A stretch of 38,029 nucleotides of DNA, taken from Lachnospiraceae bacterium. Its GTDB lineage: Bacteria > Bacillota > Clostridia > Lachnospirales > Lachnospiraceae. The notes beneath the pieces were generated by a model. That model saw only the letters and a list, made by a program, of their open reading frames with translations. It had not been told where the DNA came from and made no database searches. The translations under genes and the position numbers were made by a program. Below, piece after piece: positions 1 to 7,074 of this stretch. Every line of letters starts with the position of its first letter. The first letter of the stretch is position 1. The stretch covers positions 1 to 38,029 of the forward strand of contig JAJPXQ010000033.1 in assembly GCA_021205385.1 (NCBI GenBank). Direction: 5' to 3'.

Positions 1-4
1 ATAA

Positions 5-38
5 TATATAGATGAAAGATATATAGAATATCTATATA
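5..38. promoter_or_regulatory. Candidate PadR operator (palindrome plus extra half-site)
   Basis: TATATAG occurs at 5-11 and 20-26, and its exact reverse complement CTATATA at 32-38. The last two form a perfect 7-bp inverted repeat around AATAT. The site lies 34 bases upstream of the start codon of a PadR-family gene. PadR regulators commonly bind AT-rich palindromes in their own promoter, so autoregulation is a reasonable inference. A -10 box may be embedded in the AT-rich stretch, but I cannot define a matching -35 because the window begins here. Confidence 0.5.
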
Positions 39-71
39 ACCTGAACACTTTGAAGAAGGAGAATGACAAAC

Positions 72-401
72 ATGGCAATTGACAGGACCCTGCTCTCTGG
101 CAGCATGGGGATGATGATTCTGCAGCTGCTCTCAGAGAAGGACATGTACGGCTACGAGATGATCGAGGCGCTGCGCAGCCGCTCACAGAATGTATTCGAG
201 CTGAAGGCGGGGACGCTCTATCCGTTGCTGCACGGGCTGGAGGAGAAATATTTTCTCACGTCTTATGAGCGGGAAGTGCAGGGGAAGACCCGGAAATACT
301 ACCGGATCACGAAAGAGGGCAGAAAACAGCTGGAGCGGAAGAAGGAAGAGTGGGAGACTTATTCGCAGGCGGTCTCAAGCGTGCTGGCGATGGAGGTGTG
401 A
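72..401 (+). CDS. PadR family transcriptional regulator
   Basis: A small winged-helix DNA-binding protein of 109 residues, the normal size for the short PadR subfamily. The sequence shows the family signature: an N-terminal helix leading to MYGYEMIEAL, then the recognition helix and wing region GTLYPLLHGLEEKYFL, and a basic C-terminal helix. Two ATGs are possible, at 63 and 72. The AAGAAGGAGA motif at 52-61 is too close to 63 and well spaced for 72, so 72 is preferred. The stop overlaps the ribosome binding region of the next gene, so the two are translationally linked. PadR proteins of this type usually repress themselves and a neighbouring membrane-protein gene, typically responding to small hydrophobic or cell-envelope-active compounds. 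The inducer is unknown here. Confidence 0.9.
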   Translation: MAIDRTLLSGSMGMMILQLLSEKDMYGYEMIEALRSRSQNVFELKAGTLYPLLHGLEEKYFLTSYEREVQGKTRKYYRITKEGRKQLERKKEEWETYSQAVSSVLAMEV

Positions 402-403
402 CG

Positions 404-1765
404 ATGCGGATGGAGGGATATCTTGATACGGTCACGGAGCAGATCCGCTGCGCAAGGGCGCGCGATTTTGTGCGTGAGGAGATGGAGGCGCACATCCGTG
501 ACCAGGCAGAGGCCTACGAGGCGGAGGGGCTGTTCCCGGAGGAGGCCCTTGAGAGGGCAGTGCGCGAGATGGGCGACCCGGTGGAGGCAGGCGTCGCGCT
601 GGACGGCGTTCACCGGCCGCGGACGGACTGGCATTCGCTCGGGATTGTCGGGATTCTGAGTCTGCTCAGCATCGCAGCGCAGTTATTACTGTCGCAGGAA
701 TATTCCCTCGGCAATTCGCTCGCCCTGCGACATATCCTTTTCACGGTGACGGGCTTTGCGCTGATGCTGCTGATCTACCGGCTCGACTACAGCGTCCTTG
801 CGAAATGCGGCAGACAGGCGGCGGGAGGCGTGCTTCTTCTGATGGCGCTTGCCATTCCCACGGGGATTCGGATGAATGGGAGCGTGATCGGCCTTTCAGT
901 AGCGTTCCTCTATATTCCGCTGAGCGCCCTCACTGTGCTCTACGTGCCGCTTTTCGGCGCAGTGCTGTACAGCTATCGCGGGCAGGAGTATCGTTGCTTA
1001 TGGAAAATTCTTCTGTGGATGGCGGTTCCGGTTCTGCTGATGCTGCGGCTGAGCTATTTCAGCCGGGCGGCGCTCTTCGGACTGATGCTCGCGGCGGTGC
1101 TGGCTTTTTCGATCGGGAAGGGCTGGTATGCGGTGGCGAAAAGGAAGGTGCTTGCCTTTCTTGGCGGCGTTGCGGTGCTGCTGCCCGCCGCGGGGATACT
1201 CTTCCTGGGGGTAAGCGGCAGGCTGACTTCTTACCAGCTCGCGCGTCTCGCAGCCTTTGTCTCCGGCTCATCGGAGACGGCTTATACGGAGCAGATCGCC
1301 AGGCAGTTTCTGACGGAAAGCAGCCTCGTCGGCCTGCGCGGAGGAGGGGAGCTCTACGACACACTGCCCGGCGCGAACAGCGAGTATATCCTGGTCAGCA
1401 TCGCCTGGACCTGCGGCCTTGTGATTGCGGTGGCGGTCGTGTTCTTTCTGCTCTCGCTGATCGGCCGCGTGTTCCGCACCGCGCTGCGGCAGAGAAACCA
1501 GCTCGGCATGATCTTAGGACTCAGCTGCGGCGTCGTCTTTCTCTTCGAGACGCTGTTGACACTGGCGATGACGCTGGGGCTCTCCCCGGTGATGAGCACG
1601 GTGCTGCCCTTCTTTTCGCAGGGCGGCAGCAACGTGATCTGCTCCTATATTCTGCTCGGGCTGGTTCTCAGCGTGTACCGCTACAAGGATATCCTGCCGG
1701 GGCAGCGGGCAGAGACCGGACAAGATCAGTCTGCGACTGCGGATATGATATTTCAGAAAACTTAA
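404..1765 (+). CDS. SEDS (FtsW/RodA/SpoVE)-like membrane protein with N-terminal permease-prefix domain
   Basis: This 453-residue protein has two parts. Residues 1-65 are a soluble, charged helical segment (EEMEAHIRDQAEAYEAEG, then ALERAVREMGDP) resembling the HAAS/permease-prefix domains found beside PadR regulators. The rest is a polytopic membrane protein of about ten hydrophobic segments. It ends with PFFSQGGSN, matching the PFFSYGGSS motif of FtsW/RodA glycan polymerases. True SEDS enzymes use an Asp in a PExHTDFIF-like loop. The equivalent here reads LPGANSEYIL, with Glu at residue 327. The start at ATG 404 follows GGAGG at 392-396. No class B penicillin-binding protein partner lies nearby. 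It may be a specialised glycan polymerase, a regulator of one, or inactive. The fold assignment is good; the activity is unknown. Confidence 0.75.
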   Translation: MRMEGYLDTVTEQIRCARARDFVREEMEAHIRDQAEAYEAEGLFPEEALERAVREMGDPVEAGVALDGVHRPRTDWHSLGIVGILSLLSIAAQLLLSQEYSLGNSLALRHILFTVTGFALMLLIYRLDYSVLAKCGRQAAGGVLLLMALAIPTGIRMNGSVIGLSVAFLYIPLSALTVLYVPLFGAVLYSYRGQEYRCLWKILLWMAVPVLLMLRLSYFSRAALFGLMLAAVLAFSIGKGWYAVAKRKVLAFLGGVAVLLPAAGILFLGVSGRLTSYQLARLAAFVSGSSETAYTEQIARQFLTESSLVGLRGGGELYDTLPGANSEYILVSIAWTCGLVIAVAVVFFLLSLIGRVFRTALRQRNQLGMILGLSCGVVFLFETLLTLAMTLGLSPVMSTVLPFFSQGGSNVICSYILLGLVLSVYRYKDILPGQRAETGQDQSATADMIFQKT

Positions 1766-1856
1766 GATTCTGCAGCTGAAATCTGTGCTACAATGGCTTC
1801 GCTGGCATCGTCTCATATGGGCGACGCCGGTGAAGTTTTGCTTTTGAGGAGGAACT

Positions 1857-3449
1857 ATGATTCATAAATACGGAAAGATATTTACATGGTTTGTACTGGC
1901 CGGTGTACTGCTCACGGGTTGTGCGGGAGCGGACAACGAGGCACTTCCCGGGGAAGAAGCTACAGAGGTAGAAACCACAGAGGCAGAAGGAGAAGAATCC
2001 TCCGCAGAGGAAAGCACACAGGGGCAATCGGCGGAGACCTCACAGGCGGAATCTTCGTCCGGGAACGCGGCTCCCAGGGTAGAGATCGAGACGAACGATC
2101 GGGACTGGTACGACGAGGACGGCATACGCTGGCTTATGCACGCGGAAAATGTCAGCATTTCTGTCAGCGGGGAAAGTTATGAGGCTCTTGGCGAGGCCGT
2201 AGCCGGATGGAATGAGGAGCAGACGGAAGCATTCTGGGAGAGCTGCGAGGAATTTTCCGGCTATGCCGCGGAGGAGGCCACATATACAGAGTGGGATGCG
2301 GACAGTTATTATTATGACGCGTGGCGGGAGGCGGAGCTCTGCCGCGTGGACGAGAGCGTCGTGAGCTTCACGATTCTGAGTTATGCCTACACCGGTGGCG
2401 CGCATGGAAATTCCGGCTATACCGGCGTGACCTTCGACGCACAGAGCGGAGAAATTCTGACGCTTTCCGATATTCTGACGGATGAAGATGGTTTTCAGGC
2501 CGCGGCACAGCAGTGGATTGTGGAGAAGCTCGCGGCGGACCATGGGGACGAGCTCTTCGAGGACTATGAGGAGACGGTTGCGGCCATGTGGGAGGCAGAG
2601 CCGGACTGGTATCTGGACGCGGAGGGCATTACCTTTATATTTGATCCCTACGAAGTAGGTCCCTATGCCATGGGTGCGGCCTTTGTGTGTTGTCCTTATG
2701 ATGAATTCGGCGCATATATGAAGGAAACCTATTCCGGGATGAATGGCGTGGGCGCAGGAAGATTTTCCGCAAATGCGGATGTGGAGACGGATCTGGGGAC
2801 GCTTCGTATTGATATGCCTGTGGACGAGGACTACGGGATGGCGCCGGTATCTCTGAGTCTGAACGGGGAATTGCTGGAAGCGGGCGAATTCGGCAGCTTC
2901 GGCGACGCGTATCTGCTTCGCCTGTCCGACGGTCGCAGCTTTGTGCTGTTTGACGCCGACTATGCGTCGGACGATTATGTCTGTTTTTTCTGCGAGATCA
3001 CGGACGGCAGCCCCGTGCTGCGCAGCCGCCTCGAGGAGGTGAGCCTGCAGGGCGGGACGGCCGGAACGGAGGTTCTGACACTGCGCGTCCATCTGGATGT
3101 GCTGGGAACCTACTATGCCTACATGGATTATGTGATCGGGGAGAGCGGAGAACTCATGCAGACGGAGGATGTCTTTGAGATCCGTTCCGACAGTTACGCC
3201 TGGCGTGTGCTGACTGTGGCGAGGGAGCTGCCGGTCACGGTGGACGGGCAGGCGGGCGTACTGCCGGTGGGGACGCGTATCCGCATCACAGGATCTGACA
3301 ACGCGGGGACAGTGTATTACCGTGATGAGGACAGCGGTGAGAAGGGGAGTATCTCCTACACGCGCGGCGACGGGGAGAATGCGTGGGAGCTCTACATCGA
3401 CGGCGTGTCGGAGTATGAGTATTTTGAGATGCTCCCCTATGCAGGTTGA
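1857..3449 (+). CDS. DUF3298 (RsiV-like) lipoprotein
   Basis: A 530-residue predicted surface lipoprotein. It has a short signal peptide ending in LLTGC, so Cys22 would be lipidated and the protein anchored outside the membrane. A Glu/Ser/Thr-rich linker of about 60 residues follows. The central part contains SYAYTGGAHGNSGYTGVTFD and then GEILTLSDIL, the hallmark of the DUF3298 domain, with a DUF4163-like region before it at roughly residues 85-150. These two domains form the outer part of RsiV, the lysozyme-sensing anti-sigma factor of Bacillus. This protein has no sigma-binding cytoplasmic domain and no sigma gene beside it, so it is not RsiV itself. Residues 300-530 are acidic and not recognised. 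GAGGAG at 1846-1851 serves as ribosome binding site. It appears to be a separate unit ending in the terminator at 3486. Confidence 0.75.
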   Translation: MIHKYGKIFTWFVLAGVLLTGCAGADNEALPGEEATEVETTEAEGEESSAEESTQGQSAETSQAESSSGNAAPRVEIETNDRDWYDEDGIRWLMHAENVSISVSGESYEALGEAVAGWNEEQTEAFWESCEEFSGYAAEEATYTEWDADSYYYDAWREAELCRVDESVVSFTILSYAYTGGAHGNSGYTGVTFDAQSGEILTLSDILTDEDGFQAAAQQWIVEKLAADHGDELFEDYEETVAAMWEAEPDWYLDAEGITFIFDPYEVGPYAMGAAFVCCPYDEFGAYMKETYSGMNGVGAGRFSANADVETDLGTLRIDMPVDEDYGMAPVSLSLNGELLEAGEFGSFGDAYLLRLSDGRSFVLFDADYASDDYVCFFCEITDGSPVLRSRLEEVSLQGGTAGTEVLTLRVHLDVLGTYYAYMDYVIGESGELMQTEDVFEIRSDSYAWRVLTVARELPVTVDGQAGVLPVGTRIRITGSDNAGTVYYRDEDSGEKGSISYTRGDGENAWELYIDGVSEYEYFEMLPYAG

Positions 3450-3485
3450 GATCAGGCTCCTTATTATAGAAGATATAAGTTGAGA

Positions 3486-3516
3486 AAAGCCCGACGGAAA
3501 TGTCCCGTCGGGCTTT
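3486..3516 (+). terminator. Intrinsic terminator after the lipoprotein gene
   Basis: A perfect 12-bp stem AAAGCCCGACGG / CCGTCGGGCTTT surrounds a 7-base loop. It starts 36 bases after the lipoprotein stop codon. The T run is short (TTTC), so termination may be partial. The stem is symmetric, with A residues on the left, and could also act on leftward transcripts, though no leftward gene needs it. Confidence 0.75.
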
Positions 3517-3545
3517 CGCTGCTCGCCGAATCACAAAGCTTTCGC

Positions 3546-3574
3546 TTGCCAAGGGGGTCTTCGGGTGCTATTAT
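3546..3574 (+). promoter_or_regulatory. Sigma-A type promoter for the GH13-like operon
   Basis: TTGCCA at 3546-3551 and TATTAT at 3569-3574 are separated by 17 bases. This is a good match to the housekeeping consensus, placed between the preceding terminator and the start codon at 3622. Confidence 0.55.
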
Positions 3575-3621
3575 ACATATAATTGGGTGTAGTATCGACT
3601 ACAGGAAAGAAGGAGAGGAGG

Positions 3622-5436
3622 ATGGCGATGTTCGAGTATCGTGTAAGCACCGGAGACCCGGAGCGGATGGGTGTGACGAAGGCAGGAAGAGACGTCTGTT
3701 TTACGGTAAGCGTGCAGGATGGACAGGACTGCAGCCTGATCCTCTATCAAAAGGGAACGGACGAGCCTGCAGTGGAGCTGCCATTTACGGATGAGATGCG
3801 TTTTGCAGATGTCTGCGCGATGCGGCTCCATCATTTTCCCCTGCAGGATTACGAGTATAATTACCGGACAGGCGGGCGCATTGTACAGGATCCTTATGCG
3901 GACGAGATTCGCGGACACAGGACCTGGGGCGCGGTTCCGGAAGGACCGCATGCGCTTCGCTGTGCCGCGCGCCCGGAGCGCTACCCCTGGCGGGGTGACA
4001 GACCGCTGCGCCTGGCGGAGGAAGACTGTGTTCTCTATGTGACGCATCCGCGCGGCTTCACGATGGACCGCTCATCGAAGGTGAAGCACCCCGGGACTTT
4101 CGCAGGCATTCGCGAGAAGATCCCCTACTTAAGAGAGCTGGGGATCACGCAGCTTGAACTGATGCCGGTCTACGAGTTTGCAGAGACCGGAGCTATAGAG
4201 AGCGGACGCAGGCATATGCCGTTGCGGAAACGAGGTGCGGCGATCAGCAATTACTGGGGCTATGGCGAGGCGTTTTTCTTTGCGCCAAAGGCGGCCTACA
4301 GCGCGTCGGAAGATCCGGTCCGGGAGTTGAAGGATCTGGTCCGCGAGCTTCACCGAAATGGAATCGAGCTGATCCTGGAGTTTTCTTTCCCGGAATACAC
4401 TTCTCCGGAGCTGGCGGTTGACTGTATCCGCCACTGGGTGCGCGATTATCATATTGACGGCGTCCATGTGACCGGAAGCGGCGCTCCGACTACCGCGCTT
4501 GCACTCGACCCGCTGTTGGGTGAGACCAGGATTATGAGCGATTACCTGCCGATGGAGCACATTTACGGGAGTGCCTATCGGCCGCGAAAGCGGCGGCTTC
4601 TTGAATATAACGATGATTTTCTGGGAAAGGTACGCCGCTTCCTGCGCGGTGATGCGGGTGTCGTATGGCAGATGGCAGAGTGCCTCTGTCGGAATCCGGC
4701 GCAGTATAACGTTGTAAATTACGTGGCGGGGCACAATGGCTTTACGCTGGCAGATGCGCTGCGTTACGAGCAGAAGCACAATGAAGCGAACGGAGAGGGA
4801 AATCTTGACGGAAGCGACCGGAATTACAGCTGCAATTATGGAACGGAGGGGCCATCCGACGTGCCGGAAGTGGAAGAGCTGCGTGCGAGACAGGCGAGGA
4901 ACGCGCTGCTGCTGACGATTCTGGCGCAGGGAGTCCCGGCGATTTACGGCGGCGACGAGATGGGAAATTCTCAGCAGGGAAATAACAACGTCTACTGTCA
5001 GGACAACGAGATTTCCTGGATTCAGTGGGCAAGCGATGAGAAGGGCCTTGCGCTGCAACGGTTTGTGAAGAAAGTGCTTGCGCTGCGCAGGGAGCATCCG
5101 GCGTTCCGGCAGAGACATACCCGTGTAGAAGGAACGCCGGCGATCTCCTATCATGGAAGCCGGGCGTGGTATGGCGATTTTGAGAACGACAGCCGTCATA
5201 TTGGCATTCTGTACGCGGGCGAGGAAGCGCTTTACGTGGCGATTAACATGCACGAGGAGGCGCTGGAGCTTGCCGTACCGAAGGCTCCGTCAGGACAGCG
5301 ATGGCAGATTATCGTGGATACCGGACAGGGAGAAGAGGCTTTTTCTGAGAATGGACCCGTGCTTTCACGAGAGACGGGTAAGACCGTGGAGATTCCGCCG
5401 CGGACAATTCTGGTGATGGCAGGAAGGAACGCATGA
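3622..5436 (+). CDS. GH13 isoamylase/glycogen-debranching-like protein, predicted catalytically inactive
   Basis: This 604-residue protein has the overall layout of a GlgX/isoamylase debranching enzyme: an N-terminal beta-sandwich (about residues 1-125), a TIM barrel, and a C-terminal beta domain. Family landmarks are clear, such as EKHNEANGEGNLDGSDRN, GVPAIYGGDEMG and QQGNNNVYCQDNEISW. The catalytic sites are not conserved. Region I (family DVVFNHT) reads EFSFPEY at 253-259. Region II (GFRFD, nucleophile Asp) reads GVHVT with Thr284. The region III acid (AEPWD) appears as SDYLP with Asp307. Region IV (HD) is HN at 371-372. It is therefore probably a carbohydrate-binding or regulatory pseudo-enzyme. 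AAGGAGAGGAGG at 3610-3621 could serve ATG 3622 or ATG 3628. The next gene overlaps its stop. Confidence 0.8.
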   Translation: MAMFEYRVSTGDPERMGVTKAGRDVCFTVSVQDGQDCSLILYQKGTDEPAVELPFTDEMRFADVCAMRLHHFPLQDYEYNYRTGGRIVQDPYADEIRGHRTWGAVPEGPHALRCAARPERYPWRGDRPLRLAEEDCVLYVTHPRGFTMDRSSKVKHPGTFAGIREKIPYLRELGITQLELMPVYEFAETGAIESGRRHMPLRKRGAAISNYWGYGEAFFFAPKAAYSASEDPVRELKDLVRELHRNGIELILEFSFPEYTSPELAVDCIRHWVRDYHIDGVHVTGSGAPTTALALDPLLGETRIMSDYLPMEHIYGSAYRPRKRRLLEYNDDFLGKVRRFLRGDAGVVWQMAECLCRNPAQYNVVNYVAGHNGFTLADALRYEQKHNEANGEGNLDGSDRNYSCNYGTEGPSDVPEVEELRARQARNALLLTILAQGVPAIYGGDEMGNSQQGNNNVYCQDNEISWIQWASDEKGLALQRFVKKVLALRREHPAFRQRHTRVEGTPAISYHGSRAWYGDFENDSRHIGILYAGEEALYVAINMHEEALELAVPKAPSGQRWQIIVDTGQGEEAFSENGPVLSRETGKTVEIPPRTILVMAGRNA

Positions 5437-6008
5437 AGCTGATTAATATATGGAGACATTTTTACACGATCACGGAGCATCGCCTCATGGTTGCGCGGCA
5501 CTGCTTCCGCGTGGGGATGTACTGGCAGGGGCTGACACACGACCTGTCCAAGTATTCGCCGTCTGAGTTCTGGCAGGGCTGCCGCTACTATCAGGGCTTT
5601 TGCAGCCCGAACAATGCGGAGCGCATGGATAAGGGATATTCCATTGCCTGGATGCACCACAAGGGCAGAAATAAACATCATTATGAATACTGGACGGACT
5701 ACAATGTGAAGACGCATCGCATGGAAGGCGTGAAGATGCCGCTCAGGTATGTAAATGAGATGATCATGGACCGGATTGCAGCCTCAAAGGTGTATGAGGG
5801 CGCAAAGTATACACAGCATTCTCCCCTGGCATATTATGAAAAAGGGAAGGACAGCTACATGATCCATCCGGAAACGAGCGCCCTGCTCGAATATGTCCTG
5901 CGCATGCTGGACAAGTATGGCGAAGAGCGGACCTTCGCCTGGATGAAAAAAAATATGGTTGGGAAGAAACGCTATCCCAATATCAGGAAAAGAGGAGTGA
6001 AGAAATGA
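5433..6008 (+). CDS. DUF5662 family protein
   Basis: A 191-residue soluble protein matching, from memory, the uncharacterised DUF5662 family of Firmicutes and phages. It is rich in conserved-looking His and aromatic residues. LTHDLSKYSPSEFW contains a His-Asp pair (36-37), and WMHHKGRNKHHYEYW carries four histidines (75, 76, 82, 83). Earlier histidines lie at 9, 16 and 23. That spacing is reminiscent of a metal-binding helical domain of HD type, but this is inference. No membrane segment or signal peptide is visible. Its ATG overlaps the TGA of the GH13-like gene (ATGA), and its own TGA overlaps the lrgA start in the same way, so it is translated as part of this operon. Function is unknown. 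Confidence 0.75.
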   Translation: MKLINIWRHFYTITEHRLMVARHCFRVGMYWQGLTHDLSKYSPSEFWQGCRYYQGFCSPNNAERMDKGYSIAWMHHKGRNKHHYEYWTDYNVKTHRMEGVKMPLRYVNEMIMDRIAASKVYEGAKYTQHSPLAYYEKGKDSYMIHPETSALLEYVLRMLDKYGEERTFAWMKKNMVGKKRYPNIRKRGVKK

Positions 6009-6373
6009 AATACATGCGTCAGATCGCGCGTATTGCGGGATTTGCCTTTGTCGGCGAGCTGCTCAATACGCTGATTCCGCTCCCGGTGCCGGCGAGCGTA
6101 TATGGCATGTTGCTGCTTCTGTTCTGCCTTTGTACGGGCATTGTAAAGCTGGAACAGATCGAGGAGACGGCGGATTTCCTGGTGGAGATCATGCCGCTGG
6201 TGTTTGTGATGCCGGGCGTCGCCGTGATAGAGTCCCTGGGGCTTCTGGCCGATTCGCTGGTGGGGATCATTGTGATCTCGATTCTGTCGACGCTGCTGGT
6301 CTACGCAGTGACCGGCCTGACAGCGCAGGCGCTGGTTCGCCTGCGGAGAAGAAGGGAGGAGCAGCATGGATAG
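6005..6373 (+). CDS. lrgA: CidA/LrgA family membrane protein
   Basis: A 122-residue integral membrane protein with four hydrophobic segments and a basic tail (LRRRREEQ). This is the size and topology of LrgA/CidA. The family motifs FVGELLNTLIPLPVPASVYGM near the N-terminus and FLVEIMPLVFVMPGVAVIES in the middle are recognisable. LrgA works with LrgB. The pair was described as holin/antiholin-like modulators of murein hydrolase activity and autolysis, and more recently as a pyruvate transport system in Bacillus and Streptococcus. The start overlaps the upstream stop, with AGGAG at 5993-5997, and the lrgB start lies inside the end of this gene. Confidence 0.9.
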   Translation: MKYMRQIARIAGFAFVGELLNTLIPLPVPASVYGMLLLLFCLCTGIVKLEQIEETADFLVEIMPLVFVMPGVAVIESLGLLADSLVGIIVISILSTLLVYAVTGLTAQALVRLRRRREEQHG

Positions 6374-7058
6374 TTTACTGCAGGAATCCCTGTTCTTTGG
6401 CTTCTTCCTGACACTTGCCTGTTATTTTGCCTGCGTGGAGATCGCAAAGCGTTACAAAAGCCCGCTTCTGAATCCCCTGTTCTGGTCGATCGTGCTGACG
6501 ATCGTAGTATTGAAGCTTCTGGGAATCAGTTACAGTACGTTTGAGTATGGGGCGAAATACCTTAATTATCTGCTGACGCCGATCACGGTCTGCCTGGCGG
6601 TGCCCCTGTACCGGCAGCTGCGGCTCCTGCGGGATTACGCGGATGCGGTGATCATCAGCATTCTGTCAGGGACGCTGGCCTGTGCGGCGATGATCTTTCT
6701 GATGTCAAAGATGTTCGGTTTCGACAAGTCGATGTACGCATCCATGGCGGTAAAGTCGATCACGACTGCGATTGCGCTTGGGGTAAATGAGGAACTCGGC
6801 GGTATTCAGGTCGTATCGATCATGGCGATCACGATCACCGGTACGATCGGCCCGATTTTCGCAACGTCCGTCTATAAGCTGCTGCACATCAAAGAACCGA
6901 TTGCACAGGGCCTGGCGCTCGGAACCGGTTCCCATGCGATTGGGACAAGCCGCGCGCTGGAGCTGGGCGAGATCCAGGGGGCAATGAGCAGTCTGGCGAT
7001 TGTCGTAACCGGTGTGCTTACGGTGATCATTGCACCGATTCTGTACAGTATTTATTAG
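6366..7058 (+). CDS. lrgB: LrgB family membrane protein
   Basis: A 230-residue polytopic membrane protein with about seven hydrophobic segments, full length for LrgB/CidB. The diagnostic stretch KSITTAIALGVNEELGG at about residue 129 and the later LGTGSHAIGTSRALELGE are characteristic of the family. It overlaps lrgA by 8 bases and presumably forms the LrgAB unit affecting autolysis or three-carbon acid transport. The usual LytSR regulatory pair is not next to it in this window. Control here is more likely through the operon promoter at 3546 or an unseen internal one. Confidence 0.92.
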   Translation: MDSLLQESLFFGFFLTLACYFACVEIAKRYKSPLLNPLFWSIVLTIVVLKLLGISYSTFEYGAKYLNYLLTPITVCLAVPLYRQLRLLRDYADAVIISILSGTLACAAMIFLMSKMFGFDKSMYASMAVKSITTAIALGVNEELGGIQVVSIMAITITGTIGPIFATSVYKLLHIKEPIAQGLALGTGSHAIGTSRALELGEIQGAMSSLAIVVTGVLTVIIAPILYSIY

Positions 7059-7074
7059 GAAAGGAGGGAGGCCG

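Noticed and set aside
805-1779. A 324-codon plus-strand frame overlapping the SEDS-like gene
   Set aside because: It is Arg/Ala-rich with no hydrophobic pattern or domain, while the overlapping frame encodes coherent membrane helices.
1789-1794. TACAAT as the -10 of a lipoprotein promoter
   Set aside because: It is a good -10 match, but no acceptable -35 lies 16-18 bases upstream, so I did not list a promoter.
1857-3449. The lipoprotein as RsiV anti-sigma factor
   Set aside because: There is no sigma-binding cytoplasmic domain, the membrane anchor is a lipid signal, and no sigma factor gene is adjacent.
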